64,000 nt of DNA from Liolophura sinensis (Eukaryota; Mollusca; Polyplacophora; Chitonida; Chitonidae), in the NCBI RefSeq assembly GCF_032854445.1, contig NC_088304.1, positions 6,895,704 to 6,959,703 on the forward strand. Direction: 5' to 3'. The notes under the pieces are model-generated. The model searched no databases. It was not told the origin of the DNA and saw only the letters and a list, made by a program, of their open reading frames with translations. Both the position numbers and the translations under genes were made by a program. Below, piece by piece: positions 44,545 through 58,230 of this stretch; within the stretch, counting starts at the first letter, position 1, and every line of letters starts with the position of its first letter.

Positions 44545-46277
44545 AAGGTCTGTGTGGATCATCGTTAGGCTACTGTCTGTAGGACATAGTAATTCCAAAA
44601 GGACATTGATGTGTTCTGAGTCAGGACACCAATTGCCATTAGCCGTAACACTGCGCACAATACAGCGGTCCTTACATCAGACCATGGTGGCAAAATGGGG
44701 GAATAATTAACAAAACTTTTCCGTTATATTAACAAGTCGCGGAGATCTTAATGAAGCGAGATTCTGGTGTGAATTATGTTGAGAGAAAGGTTGATTGTAG
44801 CGTTTCACGTATTAGTACATGTAAATTATTTGTTAGTGCCATGTGCACTGATGCAGAGATTGTAAATGATGTAAAATCTAAAACCGCAATTGCTGTTGCC
44901 GTCCGTGGATTCCAAGATACTATGGCATGGACCTTTTTCCTGAATAAACATTATCTATTCAGTGTATACCCAACTGAATGATATTACCTAATGGTAAAAT
45001 CAAAACATATGTCGTTTCCCAGGAGATCTGTCTGAAGTTAGCAGACAATGATCTGTAATATCCACGACTACATCTACATCTAGACAGCTCAGTCCTTCTC
45101 TAGTGCTCCTCAGCAGACAAAAAAGACGTATTTGTTTGGGTTGCGTGTTGCGGACCTCTGCTCAAATGAGAATTGAATGTTGGGCGACATCGGCAGATCT
45201 TCAACCTGTATTACTACACAGCCCGTGTCGATACAAACGACATTTCTCTAAGCCCCTCAAAGACTTCATCATACTACCCAAGTTCTTACACTGACCAAGG
45301 CTAAAGAACCTGTGGGACATTTTTTCCATCGCAGAAATATCAGTGAACCCTTTGCGTCAGTTTGGCTCGATGAGATCGATTCTAGACGTGTGGATCCTGA
45401 GGTCAAACAAGCAACTGTTTGACTTGGCACAATTTTTATATTTTTGTTGACGTAACGGAGCCAGTAATAGCGGAGAATCGAAACTAAAATTTATGCAGAT
45501 GTCTTCATTACAAAATAGGAATTGATCAACAGACTGTATATGGAAATCGCCAGGCCATGCAAGGTGTGGTTGGTTTGGCCATGACTTTTTAAAGTGAGAG
45601 CAGTAAAGTGAAAGCATAGACTTTTGTTGATCATCGATCCGTACAAAATTGATATCATTAATAGGACTTCATGATAATCGTCGTACTTGTTAATTTTCCA
45701 CGTTTACGATAACCATCAGGCTAATAATGCGTAGAAAACTGTAGTTGTGGAAGAAAACTGCAGGCTTTCACATGCCACTTTTTGAAGCGTCTAACTTAAA
45801 ACGACAACCGAACTTTGCGGCATCTGGTATCGAGCTTGCAACCTCGGTGGCCAGGGAATTATCGGCTGTGGTGAGATCAACCTTGACTTGTGCTGACTCG
45901 TGTCGAAAACTTTCGTACACATTTGGGAATATTTTCTAGGTCTATATATGTAAAATGAATACAATTCTTTTACACATACACATATATAAATTGGAGAACA
46001 AATATCAGCACCGCTGCTCTTACCCATTCACCAACAGAGTGCCCAGTCAAGTGAGGACCAAATCTGACACGAACCGAATGGAGCTTCAACTTGAACCTGC
46101 CGTTGTGTTCAAATCGATTTATTTGTTTATTTACGTCAATGGGAGTACCGAATGTCTCCTTACTTATTTGCGGTGCTACAAAATATAGCGGATATATGTT
46201 ATCTCTGTTAATGTTATTATACCGGTATACTAGGAAGCATGAATTATTATAAATTAGATGACAATAATCATGAAACA
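44545..46277 (+). repeat. Monomer F, set 1 (5'-truncated type)
   Basis: Starts within the monomer at GGTCTGTGTGGATCATCGTT; the landmark is absent here and in F' alike, so the truncation predates set duplication. It ends with the GCATCTGGTATCGAGCTTGC block at about 45,821. Confidence 0.82.
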
Positions 46278-47580
46278 GGTTCCAAGACTGATCAAATTAC
46301 AAAGAAACACATCATAAAACCATTCAGGGACAACAACATTTATTTGACATAAAGTGGATTTTCAAGTAATTTATTAATATTTACAGCAGCTCGAGAATCT
46401 TGTAATTGTAAACCTTATTGAACATTGAATAACGATGAAAGGGAAGGACTTTAACAGGAGAGTCTGGTAAATTTTGGAGCCGGGTACCTCGATTAATCCC
46501 ACTCTCAGATCAACCCTTTTCGACCTCTACGGAGATATGGGGCAAATTGGTATCCAGAAGGGCTATCAAAATATGAACGAACCGTGCAGATGATCATTAG
46601 GGTAATGTCTATAGGAGATAGAAATTACCGAAGGGCATTGGGTTCTGAGCCAGGATTTTCATTAGCAGTGATGACAAAAACATGGAATTATTATTAAAAA
46701 GGCACAGTAAATTTAAAAAGTGGCAAACATTTTAATCAAATGATTTTCTATTTGATTTCTATGGAGAGAAAGAATAATTATGATGTGTGCTCTATAAGGA
46801 GATGTGTTTTTATCTGTCAGTTGGAAAATTTAAAAAACTTGTCCAGTTTGTCTGTTCACTTGACCTTAACAACATTCAAGCCTTAGAACATGTTGGCTTT
46901 TGTCATCATACATTACAGTATTTTGGACACTGCAGTGTATGACCTTCTCTTTAACAGACCAAATGTTTTTCCATTGGTGACAATAACACTTTGGGATTTC
47001 CTGACTCAACACCAGAGATACACTTGAGACAGAACGAAGAACTTGTAATATGGAGTCTATTCCATATCCAATATCCTACCGATAAATACAAACTGTTGTC
47101 GTATTATCTATTATAGTATCATGTATCATCAATGCTATCAATACGATTAGGGAACCACGTTTATGTTTTGACCATACTGTTATCATATTCTGTAAAACAA
47201 TCCATCAAAAATTTCATCTCATGCGGTATAAGGTCTGCCCTAAAATTTCGCCCTTAGAGTAATAGCTGCTTTGTGCAAGTACAGTGTGTAGTATTCTTCT
47301 CGATTACATCACCTGACTTCAGGACACGCAAGGCATATTGATATGATGTACAACATAAAAAAAACATTGTACAATGTGCGTGTAGAGTTATTGTTTATTT
47401 GCGTCAGTGGGAATACTGTATGTGTGCTCTCTGACTGGCCACGCCTCCTATAAATGTTTACTGTTACTGTGTAAATCTAAAGTAACAGATGAACTAGCGA
47501 ATAATGATCGGGTACGTCTTACATATACTGATCTCTGTTGATGAGAGAATAGCTTACTCTAGATCGCCATAACCATACAA
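46278..47580 (+). repeat. Monomer A, set 2
   Basis: Landmark variant TCTGGTAAATTTTGGAGCCG (46,463). It lacks about 37 bases between TATCTGTCA and GTTGGAAAATTTAAA that monomer A of set 1 keeps (35,040-35,085). Confidence 0.8.
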
Positions 47581-49489
47581 TTGTCTTCTACACTGACAAA
47601 ATTACACAAAAATAGATAACAAAACCATACAGAGACAGACACCAATATACAAAGTGGATTTCTAAGACATTTATTATTATTTTACACAGCCTAAAAATGC
47701 TAGAGCCTACAAACCTTATCGAATCACGTGATATTTCCGTTAACAGCGCGAGAAAACGATGACATGGACGCATTATAAGAGAAGCGTCTGGTAAATCTCG
47801 AAACCGGATAACTTGGTTAATTCCACTCTCAAATCAACCTTTCCACCCTCTACGAAAGTATCCAGCAGGGCTATCAAAATATGAACAAGCCGTGCGGATC
47901 ATGGTTTGGCTGACGTCTGTAGGAGATAGCAATTAGCAAAAACGACACCAACAGGTTCTAAGCAAGGGCACTGACTGCCATCAGCCAATACAACACTGGC
48001 CTTTAGTCGTAGACATTTAAATCAGGCCCTGACGGCAAAAACAGGGGAATAATTAATAAAAACGAACCGGTACAGTTAATTTAAGTCGCAAAGACTTTAA
48101 TGCAGTCAGATAGGAGAAAGGTTGATTGTAGCGTGTGAGCTATTAGGAGATGTAAATTATTTGTTTATGGCATGTGCATTGATGCAGAGACTGTAAATGA
48201 TGTAAAATCTAAAATCGCATTTGCTGTTGCCCTCAGAGTACTCAGAGATGAGCCCTTTTCCAGTATGAACAACATTCCCTCTTTTATATATACGTAATTA
48301 AATATTACGGCTTTCGTAAATTTTGGTCTGTGTCAGGACAAACAGAGAGAGGCTAGCAGGCATATCAGGGTGATATGAAAGTGTAGCATTTCCCAGCAGA
48401 TCTGCCTGAAGTTAGCAGGCAACGCTCTGTAATATCCACCACGCAGTTAATCTGGACAGCTCAACCCTTCTCAAGTGTTCCTCGGCAGACAAAAAAGACT
48501 TATTTGTTAGGGATTGATGTCGCTTAGATCTGCTCAGATGTAAATTAAATTTCGGACGACATCGCCAGATCTTAAGCCCGTATTACTGAACAGCTAGACG
48601 TGTCGATGAAAACGGCATTGCTCTAAGCCTCTGAAAGACTTCATCAAAGCACCGGGTTTTATTTACAGGTCCCCGGTAGAAAAACTTTAGGACATTTTTT
48701 CCGTCGCAGAAATATCAGTCAGCCCTTTGCGTTAATTCGACCACAGGAGATCGACTCTAGAGAGGAGAGCGAGACGTGTGGATTCTGAGGGTAAATAAGC
48801 AACTGTTTGGTTTGCCACAATTTTTATGCCAGAATCGGAAATTTTGTTGACCTAACAGGGGTGCCCAGGGAGGAGAATCTAAATTGAAATTTATCCACAT
48901 GTTTTGATTACAAAATAAGAAATGAGCAAGAAAGTGCACATGAAAACAATCGCATGGCCATGCAAGGTGTGGGTGGTTTGGCCATCGCTTTTTACAGAGC
49001 AGGAAAGTGAACATAGACATTCCTGATGTCGTTGTTCAAGCCATACAAATCTGATATCATTAATTAATTTTGTGATAATCGTCGAACTCATCAATTTTTT
49101 ATGCACATAATACCGGTCAGGCTAATAGTGTATAGAAAACTGTACTTCTGGAAAAAAAACTGCAGCCCTTCACCAGCCACTTCTAAAACATTCTAACATA
49201 TGAAGAAATCCGAACATTGAAGAAAAAGCTGGATTCGAGCTTGCGACCTCACTGTCCAAAGGATTGTCGGCTGTAGTGAAAGCAACCTTGACTCAAGCTG
49301 ATTTTCTTGGTCTGCATTATAAAATAAATCGATTCTTTCTCACATATAATTAGATAAAATGGAAAATAAATCGAAACTAGCAGCTAATGATTATTCTTTG
49401 ATTATGTGCTTTACAGATAAGGGATAAAAGAACCGGTATACACGTAAGCATAAATTATTTTAAATTAGACGACAACAGTCATAAAATAA
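47581..49489 (+). repeat. Monomer B, set 2
   Basis: Landmark at 47,788. It follows B of set 1 closely along its whole length, including TTATATATACGTAATTAAAT (48,282-48,302) and the CTGGATTCGAGCTTGCGACC block. Confidence 0.85.
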
Positions 49490-51660
49490 TTTTCTAGACT
49501 AATCAATTTACTAATATTTTACACAGCCCGAAAATCTTGTAATCATAAACCCTATCGAACCACGTTATGTTCCCCGTTATAACGATGACACGGTAACACA
49601 TTGAGAGCAGCTTGTGGTAAGTATCGGAACCAGGTATCTCCATTTATTCCACTCTCCTTTCAGACCACTATGGAGATATGTGGAATTTATTATCCAGCAG
49701 GGCTATCTAAATATGAACCAGCCGTGCAGATCATCATGAGGCTGATTTCTGCAGCAGACAGTAATTACTGAGAGGCAATGAGCCAGGACAACAAGTGTCA
49801 TTAGATGTGAAACTGTGTAGAATACAGCGGTTCTATACATTTATATCATACACTGAAGGCAAAAGAGGGGTTGGGGGGGGGGGATAATTAATACAGTTCA
49901 TTTAAAAAGTCCCGAAGATTTTAATGAAATGAGATTCTTATGTGAATTCTTGAGAGATTGGATGTAGTGAGTGACATATTAGGATATGTAAATTATTTGT
50001 TAGTGCCATATACATTGACCCAGAGATTGTAAATGACGTGGAATCTAAACTCGCAGTTGGTGTTGCCGTCAGTGGATTCGAAGATACAAGGTTAATACTG
50101 AACAGCCTGACGTGTCAATGCAACCCGCATCGCCTTGAGTCTCTGAAAGACTCAGTCCCCCAGGGTTTATTTACAGTCCACCGATAAAGAGCCTTCAGGA
50201 CATTTTTTCCGTCGCAGAAATATCAGTCAGCCCTTTGCGTTAATTCGGCCACTGGAGATCGATTCTAGAGAGGAGAGCCAGACGTGTGCATCCTGAGTGT
50301 CAATAACCAACTGTTTGGTTTGGCACAATTTTTATGCCAGCAGTGGAACTTTTGTTGACGTAACGGGGCCGTCAAAGGAAGGTGAAATTTATCCAAATGT
50401 CTTGATTACCAAATACTACTTGAGAAACCAAATGTGCATTAAAGGCCATTCAGGCTTTGGGTGGTATGGTTATGGCTTTTTACAGAGCAATAAAGTTAAA
50501 CCATAGATTTTATTGATGTTCTTCCTCAATCCATACAAAATGACCAGCAAGAGTTGGATTCGAGCTTGCGACCTCAGTGACCAGGAGATTATCAGCTTTG
50601 GTGAGAGCAACCCTGGCTAGCGCTGACTTGCACTCTAGAATAAATACAGTTTTCTTTGCAAATATTCCTATATAATATGGAGAATAAATATCAAAACACT
50701 TCTTCCAACCCATTTACCAAGACGTAGCCAATCAACACGTACAGCCGTCGCCTTATTATTCAGTAAGTCAGGTAAGTCTCAAACTTGTGTTAAGTACGAA
50801 CCAAATGGAGCTTCAGCTTGGACCTGCATTTGTACTCATAATGATTTATTCTTTTTTTGCGTGAATGGGAGTACTGTAAGTGCTGATTAATGCTACTATC
50901 TGATGTTCATTTGTAAATCGAAACTGGCAGAGATCTGAAAACTATCGCCGGGCCATGCAGGCTGTGAGTGGCTGATATGTTTTTTTACAGAGCAGTAAAG
51001 TGAAGTCACAGATTTTAACCATGTTGTTCCTCGATCCGTACAAAATGTATGAGAGAATTTAGTATAATTGATTTAATCAACAGATTTAGTGAGAAAGGCC
51101 AAACTCATTATGTTTCCACCTACACGAAAGTGGTCAGGGTTACAGGTGTAAGAATCTACAGCCCTTCACCTGGCACTTCTGAAACCTCCTAACTTAAAGT
51201 CACAGCCAACTTGAAGTTAGAGCGAGAGTTGGATTCGAGCCTACAACCTTACTGGGGATTATCGGCTGTGGTGAGAAAAGCCCTTGCTCATCTTGGCTCA
51301 TATGTGGAAACTTTTGTACACAAATGGAAATCTTTTCTTGATAGACATACATGTATGTAGATGAGTACAAGCCTTTGCACATATGTGGTTAGTAAATACC
51401 AAGACGGTGTGGCCGTCCAGGACGGAGATGACCAGCGCCTTGTTGTTTCCTTAATATGCAGAGTGCACGGTCAGATAAGTAAGAAAACTGTCTGCGTGAG
51501 TGGGATTACTGTATGTGCTCCAACTGACTGGCCATCTTTCTTAATCTTAATGTGAAAATCTAAAGCACGGAACTGCTAGCGGTTAATGATCGAATACGTG
51601 TTACATATACTGATGTTGATGAGAGAATAGCTCACTTTAAATGGCCATCACCACAACATT
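49490..51660 (+). repeat. Monomer C, set 2
   Basis: Landmark at 49,614 (C-type). A G-run occurs at about 49,867-49,880. The block 51,361-51,555 differs from 39,521-39,715 at only three positions. Confidence 0.87.
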
Positions 51661-53879
51661 GTCTTCTATACTGGCAAAGTTACACAGAAATAGATAATAA
51701 AACCATACACTGACATTTATTAATATTTTACACAGCACCAAAATTCTATCGTCTATAAATCTTATCGAATCACGTGATGTTTCCGTTAGTAACGCGAGAT
51801 AACGACCACGGGAGAGCAATTTTAGAGGAGCGTCTGGTAAATCTCGGAACCGGGTAACTCGATTAATCCCACTCTCAGATCAACCCTTTTCGACACCAAT
51901 GGGGATATCGCGGTATTGGTATCCAGCAGGGCTATCAAAATATGAACAAGCCGTTCAGATCATCATGAGGCTGGTGTCTGTTGGAGATAGTAATTACTGA
52001 GAGGCATTGACGGGTTCTAAGCCAGGGTACCTAACGTTTTTAGCCGTATAGTTATGTAGAATACAGCTGTCCTAGACATTTATATCAGACTAGCACGACA
52101 TAAAGGGGAATAATTTTTAAAAAATGTACAGTTCATTTAAAAAGACGTGAAGATCTTAAGGATGTGAAATTCTCATGTGAATACTACTGCGATAAAGGCT
52201 GATTGTGGCGTTGGATCTATTAGAGAATGTGAATTATCCTTCAATGCCAGGTGTATTAATGTAGAGAAGTTGGAGAGGACTAAAAGGTGTGTTTACTTAA
52301 CAATGTGATGCCTTGGATATCAAGCGATGTTGTAGTCCCTGGCTCTAAACATGCAATGGTCTTGTATTTTTTCGCAGACGAAAGCCATGCGGGAAATCAA
52401 AGTGTATTGATGTAGAAAATTTGGAGAGGACAAAAAGGTGTGTTTACCTAAGAACGTGATGCCTTGGACAACAAGCGATGTTAGAGTCCGTGGCTCCAAA
52501 CATACAATGGTCTTGTATTTTTTCGAAAGTCATGCGGGAAATCGTTGTGTATTTGTCCTGTGCTACCTACTTTTACAACCTAGCACCTACCAAGATAACG
52601 TTTTCTACACTTTCAAATCTTTTTTGAAAATGTTACTTTGTGTCACAATAAATTTTATCATTTAGACACTGGAATATGTCACCCTCTCTTTAATACAACA
52701 AAATATTTTTCATCAAAATCCCTCCTGTAAATGACAAAAATGGCCATGGTATCATTGGTATCATCACTGTTAGCATGCTAAAGAAACAAACACCAAAAAT
52801 CTCATTCTTTCCGCTCGGAGGTCTCTGTTTTCTAATGTTTAATCCTTGGTGCAATAGCTCCTTTTGCAAAGAATACAGTTTTTTCTTGATGATATCTCCT
52901 CACTTCACGACAAACAGAGAGATGCTAGAAGGCATATCCAGGTGATGTCAAAGTGTTGCGTTTCACAGATCTGTCTGAAGTTAGCAGACAATGCTCTCTA
53001 ATATCTACGACACAGTTACATATGGACAGCACAGCACTTCTCAAGTGTTCCTTAGAAGACAACACAGACGTATTTGTTAAGGATTGGTGCAGCGGAGATC
53101 TGCTCAGATGTAAATTGAATTTAAGGCGCCATCCACAGGTCTTAAGGCGGTAATACTGAACAGCCCGACGTGTCGATTCAACCCTTATCGCCCTGAGTCT
53201 CTGAAAGACTCCATCCACAAGGGGTTTTTTTACAGTCCACCGCTAAAGAACCTTTAGAACATTTTTTCTGTCACAGAAGTATCAGTGAACCCTGCGCGTT
53301 AAATCGGCCACAGAAGATCGATACTATAGACGAAATTGATACGTGTGGATCTTAAGTGTGTATAAGCAACTGTTTGGTTTGCCACAATTTTTATGCCAGC
53401 AGCGGAACTTTTCTTGCCCTAACAAAGCTGCCCAGACACGGAAATAGAAGCCGAAATTTATCCAGATGTCTTGATTACAAAATAGGAATTGATCAACAAA
53501 CTATAAGTGAAAACAATGACTAGGCCATGCAGGGTTTAGGTGGTTGGCGGCAGCTTTTTACAGAGCAGTAAAGTGAAACCGTAGACTTTATTTTTGTTGT
53601 TCCTCGATCAGTGCAAAATTGATATCATTAACTGATTTAGTGAAAATGGTTGTACACATTAATTTTCTATTTACGTGATACCCGCCAGGTTAATTGTGTA
53701 AGAAAACTCCAGACTTTCACCGTTCACTTTTTAAAACTTAAAACTAACTTAAAACGACAACCGACGCAAGAGCTGGATTCGAGCTTGCTACCTCAGTGAC
53801 AAGGGTATTATCAGCTTTGGTTAGACCAGCCTTGGCTCATGCTGACTCGTGTCAAAAATATTTGTACATTTGGAAATCT
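51661..53879 (+). repeat. Monomer D, set 2
   Basis: Landmark at 51,833. It keeps the 151-bp duplication (starts 52,251 and 52,402). It ends early at TTTGGAAATCTC (53,880), where a deletion joins it to the interior of E. Confidence 0.87.
52251..52545 (+). repeat. 151-bp direct duplication, D' copy
   Basis: Same two units as in D of set 1, at identical 151-base spacing. Confidence 0.85.
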
Positions 53880-55687
53880 CTGGAGATATGGGGGAATTGG
53901 TATCCAGCATTGGTATCCAGCAGGACTGTCAAAATATGAACAAGCCGCCCAGATCATCATTAGGCTGATGTCTGTAGGAGATAGTAATTACTGAAGGGCA
54001 TAGATGTGTTCTGAGCCAGGTCACCGATTGTCATTAACCGTGGTCTCAGACATTTATATTAGACACTGATGATAAGAGAAAAGGAATAGTTAATAAAAAT
54101 GTACAGTTTTTTTAAAACTTCGCAAAGATTTCAATGAAGTGAGATTCTGATTAAATACTATTGAGAGAAATATTGTTTGTAGCGTGTGCCCTATAGGCCT
54201 ACACGTCGATGCCATGAACACTGAGACTTTGAAATATAGCTGAAGGGGCCAGCACGACAGGTACGAGTGTAGATCATGCTGAGAAATCGCGAATCACAGT
54301 TTCTGCTGTCGTCTGTGGCTTAAAGCATACATGTGCAGTACATGAACGCCTTTCTCTTGGGTGTAGGAAGTCGGGTTCAGGGCAGTTTTCAGCATTTTCA
54401 CATTTTCAGACTATTCCCAACAATATTCTTTATTAAAGATATCTGGTACTTAAATAATATTATAAATAGTAAAATTTAAAGGCGTTCGAAAATTCCGGTG
54501 TGTCACAACAAAGTACATGGTTTGGCAAATGTACGCTTTGCAATTTATCACCCTCTCGTATAAATGAAAATATTTTCGGGGGAGGGGGGGGGTACAGATA
54601 AAGCTTTGAAATTTCCTGAATGAAAACCAAAAAGAGTCTTGCGTCCTTAAAGCGGTAACAGATAAAATGCAGTCTACTTCATATCCGATCGCCATCCGGT
54701 AGGCATGTATGCAAACTGGGGCCGTCATCTTCATCACAGTTACCAATTACCATTGTTGACATAAATACGAATGCAGCCATGTTGTTTTGTGACATCACTT
54801 TTTTTATCTCCTCAATCAATCTTGTCTCCTTCTATAGTTTTTCTTTAGTGCACGAACAGAGCTCCTTTAATGCAAGAATATATATTGATTATACCACATT
54901 ATTATTTTCTCCGCCTACAGTGAGAGGGTAGAAAGCATGTTAAGGTGATATAAAAGTGTAGCATTTCACAGCAGATCTGTCTGAAGTTAGCAGGCAATGC
55001 TCTGTAATATCCAGTTACATCTGGACAGCTCAACCCTTCTCAAGTGTTCCTCAGCAGACAAAAAAAGACATATTTGTTAGGGTCGCGTGTCGCGGAAATC
55101 TCTTCAGATGTAAATTGATTTTTGAACACCATCGATAGATCTTAAGCCGGCAATACAGAACAGCCCGACGTGTGGGTACACAAGGCATTGTTCTGAACCC
55201 CTAAAAGACTTCATCGAACCACCAGGGTTCATTTACTGGTCAAAGCCAAAGAACCTTTAGGACATTTCTTCCGTCGCAGAAATATCAATGAACCTTTTCC
55301 GTCAGTTCATCTCGATGAGATCGATTCCATATCTAGAAGAGCGAGACGTGTGGATCCTGATATAATGATATTTAATTTTCTGTGTGCATGATACCGGTCA
55401 GGCTAATAGTGTATAGAAAACTGTTGTTCTGGAAGTAAACTGCAACCCTTCTTCAGCCACTTTTAATACATACTAAATTAAAAACAAATCCGAACGTTGC
55501 AGAAAGAGCCTGATTCGAGCTTGCGACCTCACTGGCGATGGGATTATCGGCTGTGGTGAAGGCAACCTTGACTCGTGCTGGCTCGTGGCGAAAACTTTTG
55601 GAATTATTTTGTATGTCTACATATGTAAAATAAACACAATTCTTTCGCACATATACATATATAAAATTGAGAATAAATACAAACTAG
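53880..55687 (+). repeat. Monomer E, set 2 (5' part deleted)
   Basis: Begins at CTCTGGAGATATGGGGG. Relative to set 1, about 690 bases (about 42,041-42,728) are missing at the junction. A 13-base duplication (GGTATCCAGCATT then GGTATCCAGCA) follows at about 53,898. The E-specific segment is retained, with a shorter G-run at about 54,580. Confidence 0.82.
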
Positions 55688-57479
55688 AAGGTCTGTGTGG
55701 ATCATCGTTAGGCTACTGTCTGTAGGACATAGTAATTCCTAAAGGGCAGTGATGTGTTCTGAGTCAGGACACCGATTGCCATTAGCCGTAACACTGCGCA
55801 CAATACAGCGGTCCTTACATCAGACCATGGTGGCAAAAGGGGGGAATAATTAACAAAACTTTTCTGTTATATCAAAAAGTCGCGAAGATCTTAATAAAGC
55901 GAGATTCTGATGTGAATTATGTTGAGAGAAAGGTTGATTGTAGCGTGTGACGTATTAGTAGATGTAAATTATTTGTTAATGGCATGTGCACTGATGCAGA
56001 GATTGTAAATGATGTAAAATCTAAAATCGCAATTGCTGTTGCCGTCCGTGGATTTAAAGATACAATGTCATGGACCTTTTTCCTGAATAAACAACACTAT
56101 CTATTCAATATATACCCAACTGAATGATATTACCTAATGGTAATATCAAAACATATGTCGTTTCCCAAGAGATCTGTCCGAAGTTAGCAGACAATGCTCT
56201 GTAATATCCACGACTACATCTACATCTAGACAGATCAGTCTTTCTCTAGTGCTCCTCAGCAGACAAAAAAGACGTATTTGTTTGGGTTGCGTGTTGCGGA
56301 CCTCTGCTCAGATGAGAATTGAATTTTGGGCGACATCGGCAGATCTTCAGCCAGTATTACTGAACAGCCCGTGTCGATACAAACGACATTGCTCTAAGCC
56401 CCTCAAAGACTTTATCAAACAACCCAAGTTCTTACAATGGCCAAGGCTAAAGAACCTGTGGAACATTTTTTCCGTCGCAGAATTATCAGTGAACTCTTTG
56501 CGTCAGTTTGGCTCGATGAGATCGATTCTAGAGAGGAAAGCGAGACGTGTGGATCCTGAGGGCAAACAAGCAACTGTTTGACTTGGCACAATTTTTATAT
56601 TTTTGTTGACGTAACGGAGCCAGTAATAGCGGAGAATCGAAACTGAAATTTATGCAGATGTCTTCATTAGAAAATAGGAATTGATCAACAGAGTGTACAT
56701 GGAAATCACCAGGCCATTCAGGGTGTGGTTGGTTTGGCCATGGGTTTTTATAGTGAGAGCAGTAAAGTGAAAGCATAGACTTTTGTTGATCATTGATCCG
56801 AACAAAATTGATATCATTAATATACTTCATGATAATCGTCGTACTTGTTAATTTTCCACGTTTACCTTAATCATCAGGCTAATAATGCGTAGAAAAATGT
56901 ACTTGTGGAAGAAAACTGCAGACTTTCACATGCCACTTTTTGAAACGTCTAACTTAAAACGACAACCGAACTTTGCAGCAAGAGCAGCTGGTTTCGAGCT
57001 TGCAACCTCGGTGGCCAGGGAATTATCGGCTGTGGTGAGATCAACCTTGACTTGTGCTGACTCGTGTTGAAAACTTCCGTACACATTTGGGAATATTTCC
57101 TAGGTCTATATATGTAAAATGAATACAATTCTTTTACACATATACATATATAAATTGGAGAACAAATATCAGCACAGCTGCTCTTACCCATTCACCAACA
57201 CAGAGCCATTCAACCCTAACAGCCTTCCCCTTATTGTGGAGTGCCCAGTCAAGTGAGGACCAAATCTGACACGAGCTGAATGGAGCTTCAACTTGAACCT
57301 GCCGTTGTGTTCAAATCGATTTATTTGTTTATTTACGTCAATGGGAGTAGCATATGTTTCCTTACTTATTTGCAGTGCTACATAATATAGCGGATATATG
57401 TTATCTCTGTAAATGTTATTATACCGGTATACTAGGAAGCATGACTTATTATAAATTAGATGACAATAATCATGAAACA
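55688..57479 (+). repeat. Monomer F, set 2
   Basis: Starts like F of set 1 with GGTCTGTGTGGATCATCGTT. The 110-codon open frame at 56,249-56,581 corresponds to a broken frame in set 1 (45,103-45,294), arguing against a protein. It contains CAATCAACCCTAAC-like sequence at about 57,210 that is absent from F of set 1. Confidence 0.82.
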
Positions 57480-58230
57480 GGTTTCTAGACCGATCAAATT
57501 ACAAAGAAACACATCACTTGACCTTAACAACATTTAAGCTTTAGAGCATGTTGGCTTTTGTCATCATACATTACAGTATTTTGGACACTGCAGTATATGA
57601 CCTTCTCTTTAACAGACCAAAATGTTTTTCCATTGGTGAGATTAAGACTTTGGGATCTCCTGAATCGACACCAGAGATACACTTGAGACAGAACGAAGAA
57701 CTTGTAATATGGAGTCTATTTCATATCCAATATCCTACCGATAAATACAAACTGTTGTCGTATTATCTATTATAGTATCATGTATAATCAATGCTATCAA
57801 TACGATTAGGGAACCACGTTTATGTTTTGACATTACTGTCAGCATATTCCATAAAACAATCCATCAAAAATTTCATCTCATGCTGTATAAGGTCTGCCCT
57901 AAAATTTCGCCCTTTGAGTAATAGCTGCTTTGCACAAGGACAGTGTGTAGTATTCTTCTCGATTACATCACCTGACTTCAGGACACGCAAGGCATATTGA
58001 TATGATCTACAACATACAAAACATTGTACAATGTACGTGTAGAGTTATTGTTTATTTGCGTCAGTGGGAATACTGTATGTGTGCTTTCTGACTGGCCTGG
58101 CCTCCTATAAATGTTAATGTGTAAATCTAAAGTAACAGATGAACTAGCGAATAATGATCGGGTAAGTGTTATATATACTGATCTCTGTTGATGAGAGAAT
58201 AGCTTACTCTAGATCGCCATAACCATACAA
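57480..58230 (+). repeat. Monomer A, set 3 (internally deleted)
   Basis: Joins ACAAAGAAACACATCA directly to CTTGACCTTAACAACATT. A 544-base segment corresponding to 46,315-46,858, including the landmark, is missing. Downstream it follows A' closely (CCAAAATGTTTTTCCATTGG, CACTTGAGACAGAACGAAGA). Confidence 0.82.

Noticed and set aside
56249-56581. 110-codon open frame in monomer F'
   Set aside because: The equivalent frame in F of set 1 stops after 63 codons, so it is not maintained.
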